DNA of 64,000 nt from Phycisphaeraceae bacterium (GCA_020851465.1 JADZCR010000005.1:248001-312000), one strand, 5' to 3'; counted from the stretch's first letter, positions 1 to 9,659 are shown. Translations and numbers: made by a program. Notes: a model not told the origin generated them from the letters alone.

Positions 1-879
1 GAACAACGCGGGATGAAGTTCATCACAGGGCCGAATGAAAACAACGATTTAACCGACGCGCAGATTCTCCAGCAGTGCAAAATGTATGTGGCCGCTCTGC
101 GCATCGCGGACGACTTTGGTTGCCACACGATTGGTATTCAATATCAGCAGGGGCTTAAGGATCTGTTACCTGCAAGTGATCTGGTCGAAGGGACACTCAA
201 CAATTCAGAGCGGCCGCCTGTTCGCAGTCGCGACGGCCGACGTGTGCTTTATGAAAATGAACCGCTGCCTCATTTCAACGAAGTGGATGAGTGTGCAGGG
301 CTTGATGGTCTGCTGACCTATCGTGTCCACAAAGCCATGAACCAACCCGTCGAAAACACCCTGCATGATCTCCGGTGGGGCGACTGGGACCAGAGCAAGA
401 CGGTGAGCGATTACGTCTGGGTGTTTCTGATCTCCGGCAGCGCACCTCCCGCCCATTTCGAAGGAGGCTGGAAGGGTGCCAGCAGCGAGCGGCAGCCGAA
501 TATGTATTTCAGACTCGGAGGCGGCACACTCAAGGGAATCTCAAAGCCCGGCGAGATTGTCTGGAGCCGAGTGTATGTCGAGAAGGGCGAGTTGCGGATG
601 GACCTGGGACGCGCCGGGGTAGTGAGCCTTCCCGCGGAGGAGACGCAGCGCCGCTGGGACGCGACGACTCCGCAGTGGCCGATCATGCATGCGGTGACTT
701 ATGGCGTAACCCGCGATCAGATGATGGCACGGCACAAGAGCAACCACATTCAGGTGGCATACGCGAACTCTGCAGAGGATGCCGATAAAGCTCTGCTCGC
801 TAAAGCAGCTCTGGCCAATGCGCTGGGCCTGAAGGTGGCGTTGTGCGGAACGAAGAAGAACGGTAAAGGATGGGAATAG
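1..879 (+). CDS. L-fucose isomerase-like protein, C-terminal part (5' truncated by window edge)
   Basis: The frame is open from base 1, with no stop before the first internal Met at base 13, so the gene begins outside the window. The visible 292 codons resemble the C-terminal region of the L-fucose/L-arabinose isomerase superfamily, enzymes that interconvert a deoxy-aldose and its ketose with a divalent metal. Supporting segments are the glycine-rich [13 protein letters not shown] stretch near residue 140 and [13 protein letters not shown] near residue 239, whose histidines fit the metal-binding His at the end of this family. The last residues look like a helical tail. A rhamnulokinase lies 5 kb downstream on the other strand, which suits deoxy-sugar catabolism, but the two are not an operon. 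The substrate cannot be assigned from this fragment, and the family call itself rests on recalled motifs. Confidence 0.6.
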   Translation, partial: EQRGMKFITGPNENNDLTDAQILQQCKMYVAALRIADDFGCHTIGIQYQQGLKDLLPASDLVEGTLNNSERPPVRSRDGRRVLYENEPLPHFNEVDECAGLDGLLTYRVHKAMNQPVENTLHDLRWGDWDQSKTVSDYVWVFLISGSAPPAHFEGGWKGASSERQPNMYFRLGGGTLKGISKPGEIVWSRVYVEKGELRMDLGRAGVVSLPAEETQRRWDATTPQWPIMHAVTYGVTRDQMMARHKSNHIQVAYANSAEDADKALLAKAALANALGLKVALCGTKKNGKGWE

Positions 880-888
880 GCGAACCTG

Positions 889-1071
889 CTATTCCTTGCC
901 GCCGTGTTCCTTCAAAAACTTAGCGATCTCTTTCTGGCTGAATTGCAGTGCAACACCCAGCGGGGTTTTGCCGTAGATATTCCGCTCGTTCACATCACGG
1001 CCGGCATTGATGTGGGCCTTGACTTGGTCCATATTTCCTGTCTTTGCGGCTTTGTGAATGGACATCTGCAT
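889..1071 (-). CDS. Small ankyrin-repeat protein
   Basis: A 60-residue protein consisting of about one and a half ankyrin repeats. MSIHKAAKTGNMDQVKAHI is a typical first helix pair, followed by GRDVNERNIYGKTPLGVAL, the classic loop-helix start of the next repeat, and a short capping helix. The frame stays open to base 1131, but I choose the ATG at 1071 because a strong Shine-Dalgarno stretch (GGGGGAG) sits just upstream of it. Ankyrin repeats bind other proteins; the partner cannot be inferred. The gene is convergent with the isomerase-like gene and ends only 9 bases from it. It could be a remnant of a longer repeat protein, but the ribosome-binding site argues for a real small gene. Confidence 0.55.
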   Translation of the reverse strand: MQMSIHKAAKTGNMDQVKAHINAGRDVNERNIYGKTPLGVALQFSQKEIAKFLKEHGGKE

Positions 1072-1233
1072 AGTTTGCTCCCCCGAAGGTTGCGCCTTGG
1101 GTTTAGAAAAACGTGATTGATCCGCGAACAAGCGGACAAATATTATACCTGAATTTCACGAAAAATACACTGGCATCATTGAGACATTGAGGAGATGACT
1201 TGGCGATTCGGGGATCTTTGTTGAGCTAATTAG

Positions 1234-1254
1234 CCCTGAAAATCAGGGGGTTTT
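1234..1254 (+). terminator. Weak candidate hairpin terminator
   Basis: CCCTGA at 1234-1239 pairs with TCAGGG at 1243-1248 around an AAA loop and is followed by a short T run at 1251-1254. The stem is only 6 bp and the T run is interrupted by G, so termination efficiency is doubtful. It could separate read-through from the left from the promoter at 1325. Confidence 0.3.
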
Positions 1255-1324
1255 CGCGTCTTAATGGGGGCATGACGGAGGTGTTCCGAGTAGTTGGTTG
1301 CCACGATTTTTGGAGTTCCGTTTC

Positions 1325-1353
1325 TTGACACTCTCCGTGTAGAAATTTACAGT
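1325..1353 (+). promoter_or_regulatory. Sigma-70-type promoter for the STAS/anti-sigma pair
   Basis: TTGACA at 1325-1330 is a perfect -35 box and TACAGT at 1348-1353 a good -10 box, with the optimal 17-base spacer. Transcription would begin near 1360 and give a leader of about 75 bases before the ATG at 1435. The surrounding 1132-1434 stretch holds no convincing gene. Confidence 0.65.
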
Positions 1354-1434
1354 TCAACGCGACACGAGGCCCTGCCGACACTCGGAGCTCTCCCGGTCTT
1401 TTCATACCGGGGCAGACTCCCCGGAGACCGCGCG

Positions 1435-1791
1435 ATGGCAAAAGATTCACGGCTCTCAATCATCCGAGAGCAAGAGATGATTCGCATTGGATTCCTCGAC
1501 CGAAACATCCTCGAGGAGGCGTATATTCAGCAGATCGGCGAGGAAATTGCCCAGATCATTGACCAGACCTCTAATCCGAGGATTCTTATCAGCTTCGCCA
1601 ATGTTGAACATCTTTCCTCGGCTGCGTTGGGTACGCTGATCACCGTCAATAACAAGATCCGTCAGAAGGGCGGCCAGTTGAGACTGTCCGACATCGATCC
1701 GCAGATATACGAGGTGTTTGTGATTACCAAGCTGAATAAACTTTTTCAGATCCACGACACCGCGGATAAGGCCGCCAAGAGTTTCAAATAA
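1435..1791 (+). CDS. STAS-domain anti-anti-sigma factor
   Basis: A 118-residue single STAS domain of the SpoIIAA/RsbV type. In partner-switching systems such proteins bind an anti-sigma kinase and are switched off by phosphorylation of a conserved Ser. The visible core is ILISFANVEHLSSAALGTLI at about residues 52-71, where one of the adjacent serines (SSAALG) is the expected phospho-acceptor, followed by a KGGQLRLSDI strand. The ATG at 1435 is preceded by GGAGA at good spacing, so the longer in-frame extension to 1294 is not needed and would also run through the promoter at 1325-1353. The RsbW-like kinase gene follows 32 bases later in the same direction and is almost certainly its partner. 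No sigma factor gene is adjacent, so the final target may lie elsewhere or be a response other than transcription. Confidence 0.85.
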   Translation: MAKDSRLSIIREQEMIRIGFLDRNILEEAYIQQIGEEIAQIIDQTSNPRILISFANVEHLSSAALGTLITVNNKIRQKGGQLRLSDIDPQIYEVFVITKLNKLFQIHDTADKAAKSFK

Positions 1792-1823
1792 CGCCGTCGA
1801 GCGACTAGCGGGAGGCTGGCTTG

Positions 1824-2252
1824 ATGGCGAAGCCGAAGACAAAGAAATTATCCGTACCCAGTACGTTGACCGACGTGCTGAAGGTACAGCAACAGATCAT
1901 CGCCGATGCGGCGGCGCAAGGCTTTAGTGACCATGCGCGCTTCGCCATTCGTCTGGCATTGGACGAAGCATTGAGTAATGCGGTTAATCACGGCAACAAA
2001 GGCGATTCGTCAAAAAAAGTCCATGTCGAATACTCGGTGTCTGACGACGAGGTAGTGGTTTCAGTCGCTGATGACGGCCCCGGATTTAACCCCGCTGCTG
2101 TGCCCGACCCAACTCTCGATGAGAATCTCGAACGACCGCACGGCCGAGGTGTCATGCTCATGCGGGCGTATATGACCGACGTCTCGTTTAATTCCAAGGG
2201 CAATTGTGTGACGCTGGTCAAAAAGCGGAACTGCAAATTGCCGCACGCTTGA
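1824..2252 (+). CDS. RsbW/SpoIIAB-like anti-sigma serine kinase
   Basis: A 142-residue protein with a single HATPase_c fold of the RsbW type, expected to phosphorylate the STAS protein encoded just upstream and, when free, to bind a sigma factor or another target. The N box is visible as ALDEALSNAVNHGN near residue 50, the G1 box as VADDGPGFNP near residue 87, and a G2-like box as HGRGVMLMRAYMT near residue 117. ATG 1824 is favoured over the TTG at 1821 because GGAGG at 1811-1815 is then ideally spaced. It is probably co-transcribed with the STAS gene from the promoter at 1325. There is no extra sensor domain, so the input signal presumably arrives through a separate phosphatase. Confidence 0.85.
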   Translation: MAKPKTKKLSVPSTLTDVLKVQQQIIADAAAQGFSDHARFAIRLALDEALSNAVNHGNKGDSSKKVHVEYSVSDDEVVVSVADDGPGFNPAAVPDPTLDENLERPHGRGVMLMRAYMTDVSFNSKGNCVTLVKKRNCKLPHA

Positions 2253-2367
2253 TCAATGATTCAACTTGTGTGAACGGACTAGTTCAGTGCCGACAGCTTT
2301 ACGCGATACCTTGCCATTTAATTTTCCTCACACGTTGCTGTACGAAATTGCTTGAGTAGAGCGATAC

Positions 2368-2934
2368 TTGCCCCCAAAACGTGCCAACCCGAAGTTGCGC
2401 ATCCAACTCCAACAAGACACTCCTGGCCCGCATCCACCGCTGACTCGTTGGCTTCCTGCTCAACTTAGAAAGCTTGCGCTTCTCGCAGGGGTGAAATCAG
2501 GGTCTTTGACCGTCGTGGTGGTTAATGATGCCAGGATGGCGGAACTACATCTTCGATATTCCAATGTTCCGGGTACGACGGATGTGCTTACCTTTGATCT
2601 GCGCGGAGGTTTTGGAAAAGGACCGGCCAGACCCAGTACTCAATTTCCAAGAAGTCATATCGAGGGTGATGTTGTTGTCTGTCTTGATGTCGCGGCCCGG
2701 GAAGCCAAGGTCCGTCGCAGAGCTGTGCGATTGGAAGTCCTTCTTTATGCCTTGCATGGCCTCCTGCATCTGATTGGATACGACGACCACACGCCGTCGG
2801 GTTATCGAGCAATGCATCAACAAGAGGATTTTTTGTTAACACAAGCTGGGATAGGATCGTTATTTACGGATGATTTTCAAAAACGCAGGAAAACTGGTGT
2901 TGGTGTATCCAAAAAACATTCCAAGTCTTTCTGA
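2368..2934 (+). CDS. ybeY: Endoribonuclease YbeY (rRNA maturation factor)
   Basis: YbeY is a zinc-dependent metalloprotein needed for 16S rRNA 3' end maturation and ribosome quality control. The diagnostic H-x3-H-x5-H zinc motif is present as HGLLHLIGYDDH near residue 130, and the preceding NDARMAELHLRYSNVPGTTDVLTF segment matches the family core. The start is the TTG at 2368: a stop lies in frame at 2353 and no ATG precedes the conserved region. The 188-residue length exceeds the usual 150-160 because of a basic C-terminal tail of about 25 residues, which I cannot assign. The next gene downstream encodes a CorC-like protein, an arrangement common in bacteria (ybeY with corC/ybeX), although phoH is missing here. 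Confidence 0.9.
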   Translation: MPPKRANPKLRIQLQQDTPGPHPPLTRWLPAQLRKLALLAGVKSGSLTVVVVNDARMAELHLRYSNVPGTTDVLTFDLRGGFGKGPARPSTQFPRSHIEGDVVVCLDVAAREAKVRRRAVRLEVLLYALHGLLHLIGYDDHTPSGYRAMHQQEDFLLTQAGIGSLFTDDFQKRRKTGVGVSKKHSKSF

Positions 2935-3035
2935 ACCCCTCCGCGCTATATCGGCTATCATTTGCCGGTTTTGACAGCTTGTCAGCCCCGGCTGGCGGGC
3001 CTGATCACTAGAGCGGCCCGGGGACGAGATACTTC

Positions 3036-4340
3036 GTGAGCGACCCATCCCTTTGGATCGCGGTGTTGGCAGCTCTGCTGAGCGGTTACGTCTCAGCCCT
3101 CCATCTCGCGCTTCGTAGTTTCAGTCGTATTCGACTAACCGAGGAATTGGAATCCCGCGGCCAGTCGTCACATTTCGACCTGCTTACCGAAAAAACCGAC
3201 AAGCTTCTGCTCATGACCGGCACGCTCCGTACGGTCTTCAACATCATCACTCTGCTGGCGGTGCTCCACCTGATCGATCAGGAATTTTTCTGGGACGATT
3301 GGATCAAATACCTCGCAGCTTTTGTCATCACGACGCTGGTGATCTCGCTGTTGGGAGTCGCGGTGCCGACGAGCATGTCCCTGCACCTGCCGGAAAAGCT
3401 GTTATCTCGCTCGGCTCGTCCGCTGGAGGTAGGCCTGCGGATATTTACCCCGTTTGTCCGCCTGCTGGAGATTGTGGACCCATTGGTGCGCAAAGTGTCG
3501 CGCGCCGATGCAAACCCACCGGAAGAAAATGCAGTCAGTGCTGAAGTGATGTCAGTTGTCGAGGAACACTCCGAAGAAGGTGAAGTCGATTCGGTGCAGA
3601 AGCAGATCATTACCGCTGCGTTTGATCTGCCGGTGACTACCGCGGATGAGATCATGACGCCGCGCACGGAGGTGCAGGCTATTCCGATCAATGCCACACT
3701 TGCCGATGTCAGTGAGGCGATTTTGCGCGACGGCCACAGCCGCATACCTGTTTATGAAAAAACCATCGATAACATCATCGGCATCCTTTTCGCCAAGGAT
3801 GTGATTCAGTACGTGACCAACCCGCAGGCATTTAACCTTCGCAAAATTGTTCGGACACCGCTGCTTGTTCCGGCAACAAAATCCGTTCGTGAACTGCTGG
3901 CGGAGTTCAAGTCACGCAAGCTCCACATGGCCATTGTTCTAGATGAATACGGCGGAACGGCCGGCCTCGTGACCATTGAAGACATCATTGAGGAAATTGT
4001 CGGGGAGATTCAGGACGAGCATGAGCACACCGCTCCGAGTGAGCCGAAAATCCAATGGATCGATGAACGCACCGCCGAGGTGGATGGTCGGGTCCATATT
4101 GACGACCTGAGCAGTGCGTTGGATCTTGCTGTACCCGATGGTGCTGACTACGACACGGTAGGGGGGTTCGTTTTTTCAACACTAGGCCACATCCCAGCGG
4201 TGGGTGAGACTTTCAACCACGCCAACCTCCGCTTCACGGTTACCGATGCCAAGCGCACGCGGATTGAACGGGTTCGTGTGGAGAAACTGGAACCGGAAAA
4301 GACACCGGATGAATCCCTGGAGGCAACGCAGGAGTCATAG
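3036..4340 (+). CDS. CNNM/CorC-type membrane protein with CBS pair and transporter-associated domain
   Basis: A 434-residue protein of the hemolysin C/CorC superfamily, implicated in magnesium and cobalt efflux or homeostasis. The order of parts is a CNNM-type membrane domain with three to four helices (about residues 7-150), an acidic linker rich in Glu near 175-185, a CBS pair starting at EIMTPRTEVQAIP (about 207) and containing DGHSRIPVYEKTIDNIIG and LDEYGGTAGLVTIEDIIEEI, then a CorC_HlyC domain (about 345-420) with DYDTVGGFVFSTLGHIP. The start is GTG 3036. It follows ybeY by 100 bases in the same orientation. Ion specificity is not evident. The N-terminal membrane region looks divergent, but the C-terminal half is unmistakable. 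Confidence 0.87.
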   Translation: MSDPSLWIAVLAALLSGYVSALHLALRSFSRIRLTEELESRGQSSHFDLLTEKTDKLLLMTGTLRTVFNIITLLAVLHLIDQEFFWDDWIKYLAAFVITTLVISLLGVAVPTSMSLHLPEKLLSRSARPLEVGLRIFTPFVRLLEIVDPLVRKVSRADANPPEENAVSAEVMSVVEEHSEEGEVDSVQKQIITAAFDLPVTTADEIMTPRTEVQAIPINATLADVSEAILRDGHSRIPVYEKTIDNIIGILFAKDVIQYVTNPQAFNLRKIVRTPLLVPATKSVRELLAEFKSRKLHMAIVLDEYGGTAGLVTIEDIIEEIVGEIQDEHEHTAPSEPKIQWIDERTAEVDGRVHIDDLSSALDLAVPDGADYDTVGGFVFSTLGHIPAVGETFNHANLRFTVTDAKRTRIERVRVEKLEPEKTPDESLEATQES

Positions 4341-4452
4341 GCCGCGGATCATTGACGGCTCCGGGCGTGGGTTCGGCGTTGTGATTTCCAGTTATCTGAT
4401 AATTGATTGACGCATGACCGCATAGCGCAGCCTCTGCTAAACTTCCCCCCTC

Positions 4453-5961
4453 ATGCCGATCCGTTTTTACAACACGCTCACGCACCAGATGGAGGAGTTC
4501 ACGCCGAGCGAGCCGCCGCTAGTCACGATGTACAACTGCGGACCGACGGTTTACGACTTCGCTCACATTGGTAACTTTCGCGCGTTTGTTTTTGCCGATG
4601 TTTTACGACGGTTCCTGGAGCTTTCAGGGTTTGATGTCCGTCAGGTGATGAATCTCACCGATGTCGGCCATATGACCGACGATCAGCTTGCTGACGGAGG
4701 CGGTGAAGACAAGATGCAGCTTGCTGCGAATCGGCTCAAAGCAGCAAAAAAGCAAGGCGTGGCACACGCAGCAAACATCGTCAATCCCGATGATCCGTAC
4801 GAAGTCGCACGGTTTTACATCGATGCTTTTCTTGACGACGCCAAAAAGCTCGGTCTGAAAATCGTGGATGATCCGCGTGATGAACGTGGCATTCCGAAAA
4901 ACATGCCGCGAGCAACCGAGTATGTCGGCCGAATGATGAAACTGATCCTGCAACTGGTTGAGAACGGCTATGCGTATGTCTCAGCCGACGGAGCAGTTTA
5001 TTACAGCGTCGAAAGTTTTCCTGAGTACGGTCGGCTCAGCGGCAACACACTCGACCGGCTGCGCGGCGGTGCGGGTGGACGAGTCCAGGCAGAACATCAG
5101 GCTCAAAAGCGCCATCCAGCGGATTTCCTTCTCTGGAAGACAGACTCCACCCACATCATGAAATGGGAGAGTCCCTGGGGTGTTGGATATCCCGGCTGGC
5201 ACATTGAGTGTTCCGCGATGGCGATGACACTGTTGGAGCGGGAAACAATCGATATTCATACGGGTGGTGAGGACAATATTTTCCCTCACCACGAATGCGA
5301 AATCGCGCAGAGCTGCGGCGCGACTGGACGCCCGCGGTTTGCGAACTACTGGATGCACACACGGTTTCTGCTGGTCGAAGGCGAAAAGATGTCCAAGAGC
5401 AAGGGCAACTTTTTCACCGTGCGCGACCTTCTATCCAAAGGCGTCGATCCCGCAGTCATTCGCTTTGAACTGCTCAAAGCTCACTACCGATCCAACATGA
5501 ACTTTACGACCAAGGGTCTGGAAGATTCCGCCAGCGCGGTGCGGCGACTTCGTGATGCGGCTGCCAATTTTGAACGAGCAGCTTCCGCTGGGTCATCCGG
5601 GAGCGTGGACCTGTCGGTCGAGGAACAACCCATCGTGACGCAATTCAAGGAGTATCTGGCCGATGACTTGAATATGAGCGGTGCGCTGGGAGCAGTGTTC
5701 AAATGGCTGAGCGAAAGTCATTCACAACCTGCTGAGTCACTGGCTGCGTTACGGAAACTTGACAGCGTATTAAATGTCCTCAATCCGTCCACGGTAACCG
5801 GCGACGATGGCGGTGCTGCGGCAAAGTGTGCTGCGATCGATGCGGCTCGCGCAGCAAAGGATTTTGCAACCGCGGATCGCCTGCGTAAGGAATTACAGGC
5901 GGACGGCTACGAAGTGATGAACTCGAAAGCAGGCACCACCGCGAGAAAAAAACTGGCGTAG
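4453..5961 (+). CDS. cysS: Cysteine--tRNA ligase
   Basis: Class I aminoacyl-tRNA synthetase that charges tRNA-Cys. The HIGH-type signature appears as HIGN at residues 38-41 within [18 protein letters not shown], and KMSKS is intact in [13 protein letters not shown] near residue 315. Zinc ligands are visible: Cys29, the Cys of [10 protein letters not shown], and the His/Glu of HHECEIAQS. The 502-residue length is slightly above the usual 460-480, with an insertion around residues 85-150 rich in charged residues and a linker rich in Ala/Gly near 450. The C-terminal helical domain ends with a typical [14 protein letters not shown] segment. ATG 4453 begins the conserved [10 protein letters not shown] start. 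It is convergent with the rhamnulokinase gene, only 34 bases away. Confidence 0.96.
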   Translation: MPIRFYNTLTHQMEEFTPSEPPLVTMYNCGPTVYDFAHIGNFRAFVFADVLRRFLELSGFDVRQVMNLTDVGHMTDDQLADGGGEDKMQLAANRLKAAKKQGVAHAANIVNPDDPYEVARFYIDAFLDDAKKLGLKIVDDPRDERGIPKNMPRATEYVGRMMKLILQLVENGYAYVSADGAVYYSVESFPEYGRLSGNTLDRLRGGAGGRVQAEHQAQKRHPADFLLWKTDSTHIMKWESPWGVGYPGWHIECSAMAMTLLERETIDIHTGGEDNIFPHHECEIAQSCGATGRPRFANYWMHTRFLLVEGEKMSKSKGNFFTVRDLLSKGVDPAVIRFELLKAHYRSNMNFTTKGLEDSASAVRRLRDAAANFERAASAGSSGSVDLSVEEQPIVTQFKEYLADDLNMSGALGAVFKWLSESHSQPAESLAALRKLDSVLNVLNPSTVTGDDGGAAAKCAAIDAARAAKDFATADRLRKELQADGYEVMNSKAGTTARKKLA

Positions 5962-5995
5962 TCATGCTGCCGGTTCAGTTATGCCGTCGAGCCAA

Positions 5996-7498
5996 TCACC
6001 GAATGTATGCGGCAAATCGTTCCCCCGCCTGATTAAACGCAGTGCTGTTGCGCGGTTCATAAGTGACCGGCTTAAATGACTTGCGAACAATCGCACGAAG
6101 GTGAACCAGGTTACGGACTTGGCCTGCTCCGATTGCCTGTGTCAGGGCGTTTCCGACTGCCGTTGCCTCGTAGGGGCCGACAATAACTCGCCGGTTGATT
6201 GCATCGGCAGTCATTTGATTCAGCAGTGTGTTTTGTCCGCCGCCACCAACGATATGCAACACGTCAATCTTTTTTTCAATCACACTTTCGATCCGATCGA
6301 GTGTGCGTCGATAAGTCAGCGCGAGACTTTCCAGACAGGCGCGGACGTATTGGCCGGGTGTTGTCGGCAGTTTTTGGCCGGTCTGTTTTGCAAATTGTGC
6401 GATCTTTGCAGGCATATCGCCCGGCGAGGCAAATGGCGCGTAGCCCGGATCGACCAGAGTGCGGAAGGGTTCAGCCTTGGCAGCCAGATCAGTGAGCTGT
6501 TGATAGGAAAACTCCTGCCCTCGCCGCGCGAAGTCACGCCGACATTCCTGCACAAGCCACAGTCCCGCGATATTTTTGAGAAAGCGGATCTTCCCGCCCA
6601 CGCCACGCTCATGGGTGAAGCCAGCCTGACGCGCTGCTTCATTGAGCTTAGGCCGATCAATTTCAACACCCATAAGCGACCAGGTGCCGCTGGAAAGATA
6701 CGCCCAGTTTTTGCTTTGCGATTCATCGACGGGTACCGCGGCTACCGCGCTGGCGGTGTCGTGTGAACCGGGCACGATCACGTCGAGCAGGCCGACTTCT
6801 GCGTTGGCTGCGATCTCTGCGCGGAGTTTTCCAATCCGTGTACCGGCTGGCACGATCTTTCCCAGTGCGCGAGTCGGCAGACCGAGACTTTTAAGCAGAC
6901 CCGTCGCCCATCGTCCGCTGCGCGGGTCGATCATCTGCGAGGTGGATGCGATGGTGGCTTCAACGTGCGGTTTGCCGCTGAAAAAATAATGCAGCAGGTC
7001 GGGCATAAAAAGCAGACGGCCGCCCTGATTGGCCAGCTCCAGCAGACCCGGTTCGCTCTTTTTTGCAGCTACGAGCTGGAAAAGTGTGTTAAAGGGCATG
7101 AACTGGATGCCGGTCGCTTGATAGATCGATTTCTCACTCAGTTTTTTCACCGTTGCCGCCATCGCGGGCCCGTTGCGTGTGTCTCGATAGGCGAACGGAA
7201 TGCCGAGCAATTCGCCACTGGCTCCGATCAAGCCATAGTCCACCCCCCACGTATCCACACCCAGTGAAACGAGTTTGATTTTTTTCTCTTTCGCAAGCTT
7301 GCCGCATTTACGGAGACCTTCGACGAGATTGGCCCAAAGCTCGGTGAGGTTCCAGTGCAGACCGGAGGGCAGCCGTTGCGGGGTATTGAGAAAGCGATGC
7401 GCCTCGGTAAGTTCGAGGCGGTCATTGGATAAAACCGCGAGCATCGCACGGCCGGATTCAGCTCCCAGATCAAAGGCAATGTAGCCTGGTTTCGGCAT
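5996..7498 (-). CDS. rhaB: Rhamnulokinase (FGGY family)
   Basis: A 500-residue FGGY-family sugar kinase best matching L-rhamnulokinase, which phosphorylates L-rhamnulose. The N-terminal phosphate-binding motif IAFDLGAESGRAML is the RhaB form (most other FGGY kinases have DxGTT/S), and GVDTWGVDYGLI, RDTRNG and a C-terminal VGGGGQNTLLNQMTAD motif complete the picture. DTASAVAAVP near residue 247 carries the expected catalytic Asp region. The gene ends a minus-strand run and starts only 3 bases after pgsA stops, so the two are probably co-transcribed even though their functions differ. No rhamnose isomerase or aldolase is adjacent; the isomerase-like gene at the left end is the nearest related function. 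A related 6-deoxy-ketose substrate such as fuculose is possible. Confidence 0.88.
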   Translation of the reverse strand: MPKPGYIAFDLGAESGRAMLAVLSNDRLELTEAHRFLNTPQRLPSGLHWNLTELWANLVEGLRKCGKLAKEKKIKLVSLGVDTWGVDYGLIGASGELLGIPFAYRDTRNGPAMAATVKKLSEKSIYQATGIQFMPFNTLFQLVAAKKSEPGLLELANQGGRLLFMPDLLHYFFSGKPHVEATIASTSQMIDPRSGRWATGLLKSLGLPTRALGKIVPAGTRIGKLRAEIAANAEVGLLDVIVPGSHDTASAVAAVPVDESQSKNWAYLSSGTWSLMGVEIDRPKLNEAARQAGFTHERGVGGKIRFLKNIAGLWLVQECRRDFARRGQEFSYQQLTDLAAKAEPFRTLVDPGYAPFASPGDMPAKIAQFAKQTGQKLPTTPGQYVRACLESLALTYRRTLDRIESVIEKKIDVLHIVGGGGQNTLLNQMTADAINRRVIVGPYEATAVGNALTQAIGAGQVRNLVHLRAIVRKSFKPVTYEPRNSTAFNQAGERFAAYIR

Positions 7499-7501
7499 GG
7501 G

Positions 7502-8215
7502 TTAAGACCTTTTTACTTTCAACGCCTTTGCCGCACCGGTGATATACGGCACGCCACTGAGTACGGTAGCAATCACCGTTGTGTAAACCACAATATCGCG
7601 CAGCCAGAGCATCCAGCCGTGGCCATCCTGCCAGGGATCGAGCCAGATGATCATGAGGATCGTTGCAATGGTGGCCGATTGGAGGAACATTTTTAGTTTG
7701 CCGAAAACATTGGCGGCAAACTGCACTCCCATGCTTTCGAGTTCACCTCGCACACTGGTGACCAGCAGTTCACGCGCGAGGATGAGTGCGACCATCCAGG
7801 GATAAACGCCGGTAATCATGTTGTCGGGTACGACACTGAAGACACCTTTTATGTTGCCCGCATGTGTATCCACGAAGCGCGGACCGGCGAGGTAGATGAA
7901 GGCTCCGATGATGAGCACCTTGTCCACGAAGGGGTCCATTATCCTGCCGAAAGTACTCTCGACCTTCCACCTGCGTGCGAGGTAGCCATCGAGCACATCG
8001 GTCATGACCGCCACGAGGAAGAGACAGAAACAGAAGATCAGAACCCAGCTTCGGTCATTGGTATCGCGGTAGCGATAGAGATTCAGCACGACGAAAAAGA
8101 CGCCGGCCAGAAGAAGCCGAAGCACCGTGAGCTGGTTTGGAAGCTGTCGGTACACGCAAGTGAGAGTTTCGAGCGGCGGGGATGAAAGAGCAAGTTCAAC
8201 CTTGCGGCGATTCAA
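7502..8215 (-). CDS. pgsA: CDP-diacylglycerol--glycerol-3-phosphate 3-phosphatidyltransferase
   Basis: Membrane enzyme of the CDP-alcohol phosphatidyltransferase family that makes phosphatidylglycerophosphate. The full signature D-x2-DG-x2-AR-x8-G-x3-D-x3-D is present within the stretch beginning DVLDGYLARRWKVE and ending FGRIMDPFVDK (about residues 75-101). Several hydrophobic helices follow, and PNQLTVLRLLLAGVFFVVL at about residue 26 is the typical first helix. At 237 residues it is longer than the usual 180-200; the extra length is an N-terminal stretch of about 25 residues, and the assigned start is a TTG at 8215 without a clear ribosome-binding site, so the true start may be further in. 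It lies between the HI0933-type flavoprotein and rhaB, all on the minus strand. Confidence 0.88.
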   Translation of the reverse strand: MNRRKVELALSSPPLETLTCVYRQLPNQLTVLRLLLAGVFFVVLNLYRYRDTNDRSWVLIFCFCLFLVAVMTDVLDGYLARRWKVESTFGRIMDPFVDKVLIIGAFIYLAGPRFVDTHAGNIKGVFSVVPDNMITGVYPWMVALILARELLVTSVRGELESMGVQFAANVFGKLKMFLQSATIATILMIIWLDPWQDGHGWMLWLRDIVVYTTVIATVLSGVPYITGAAKALKVKRS

Positions 8216-8302
8216 TGACTAAAACAGAAATAGATGGTCGCTTCTCGCGGGTTGGTTGGAGCTTCTGATTGGCGCAACACATTCGTAGTCAGGCAAATCG
8301 AA

Positions 8303-9577
8303 TCATTCGTGATTCAGGCTCAGTGCAGCATGTATTCCCGCCAGTCGGCCTGTATTCCACGCCCATTGGAAGTTGTAACCGCCGATCCGACCATCTACAT
8401 CCAAAATCTCACCACAAAGAAAAAGACTCGGACATACACGGGAAGCCATCGTGTTCACGTTGACTTCCGCCAGCGGCACTCCGCCAGCGGTAACCTCGGC
8501 AAACAGATAGCCCCGATCTCGCACCACCGGCAATGGCAGGGCGGTGAGTTGATGAATGAGGGCGCGACGCTGTTCGCGCGGGAGCTGACCAAGCTCGGTG
8601 GACGATTTAGTGCCGACTGCGACGCACAATGCATCGGCAAGCCGTTCGGGGAACCATTGGCGGAGAAACGCCGCGGTGTTGGTCTTAGCTCGTGCAGCGG
8701 CAGCGGCAGCGGCTATAAATTTCTGTTCAACTTCCTCGAAAGATTGACCGGGCAGCAGATTGGCACTGAGTCGCGATTGTGGATCACTTTCGTGGGCTGC
8801 GATCCAGTGGCGGCTGATGTCCATGATGGCCGGCCCACTCAATCCGAAATGAGTCAAGAGCATGTCACCTTGCTGTCGGTGCAGGATTTTTCCGGTGGCA
8901 CTTTGCAAAATAAGCTCAACCGTGACACTGATGCCGCTGAGCCCGGTGAGCCAGTGACGGTCGGGCAGGACGAGTGGAACCAGAGCGGGAGTGGTGCGGG
9001 TGATCCGATGCCCCAGTGAACGCGCCAGTTGGTAGCCATGGCCATCGCTGCCGGTGTTCGGCAGGCTCTTTCCACCGGTGGCGAGGATGACGCTCCTCGC
9101 GGTAACGTCACCCTTCGCAGTGTGAAGCGCAAATAAATCGTTCACTTTGCCGATAGCTTCGACACGAGTTTCTGTCCGAATCTCCGCGCCAGCATCGGCC
9201 ACCGCTGAGAGCAACGCATCGAGAACCGTCTGCGCACTGTCAGTGGTGGGAAAGAGCTTGCCGGTTTCCTCTCGCTTGAGCGTAACGCCATAACGATCGA
9301 AAAAAGCAATGACTTCATCAACGGTGAAGGTGCGGAGCACTTTTGCAATCTGGTTGCGATTACCGCCAGCGAAATCTTCGGGAAGCACTACGTCGTGTGT
9401 GATATTGCAACGACCTCCGCCCGAGACCAGAATTTTCGCGCCGACCTTTCTCGCCCCATCAAATGCCGCGATACGGAGAGATGATTTTGACTGGTGCTGC
9501 TGTCGTCCCGCAAAGGCCGCAGCCATGAGTCCGGCTGCACCGGCACCAACAATGGCGATGTCAAGCGTTTCAGGCAC
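8303..9577 (-). CDS. HI0933-family FAD-dependent oxidoreductase
   Basis: A 424-residue flavoprotein of the HI0933/YhiN family. The N-terminal Rossmann motif IAIVGAGAAGLMAAAFAG binds FAD; KILVSGGGRCNIT near residue 48 and GDMLLTHFGLSGPAIMDIS near residue 243 are family hallmarks, and CGEILDVDGRIGGYNFQWAWNTG near the C terminus closes the FAD site. The physiological substrate of this family is not well established. The start is GTG 9577, directly before the Rossmann strand. The gene is transcribed toward pgsA and rhaB with an 87-base gap. Length and motif order are normal. Confidence 0.88.
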   Translation of the reverse strand: MPETLDIAIVGAGAAGLMAAAFAGRQQHQSKSSLRIAAFDGARKVGAKILVSGGGRCNITHDVVLPEDFAGGNRNQIAKVLRTFTVDEVIAFFDRYGVTLKREETGKLFPTTDSAQTVLDALLSAVADAGAEIRTETRVEAIGKVNDLFALHTAKGDVTARSVILATGGKSLPNTGSDGHGYQLARSLGHRITRTTPALVPLVLPDRHWLTGLSGISVTVELILQSATGKILHRQQGDMLLTHFGLSGPAIMDISRHWIAAHESDPQSRLSANLLPGQSFEEVEQKFIAAAAAAARAKTNTAAFLRQWFPERLADALCVAVGTKSSTELGQLPREQRRALIHQLTALPLPVVRDRGYLFAEVTAGGVPLAEVNVNTMASRVCPSLFLCGEILDVDGRIGGYNFQWAWNTGRLAGIHAALSLNHE

Positions 9578-9659
9578 GGGGAAATTTTAGTGAGATACGA
9601 AGCATGAAACGCGATACACACACACGCGAGGAACAGCGTCGAGAGCCCGATCCGAGCCG

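Noticed and set aside
8234..9019. A 261-codon plus-strand open frame
   Set aside because: It lies entirely opposite the well-supported HI0933-type flavoprotein gene and has no recognisable domain, so it is a shadow frame.
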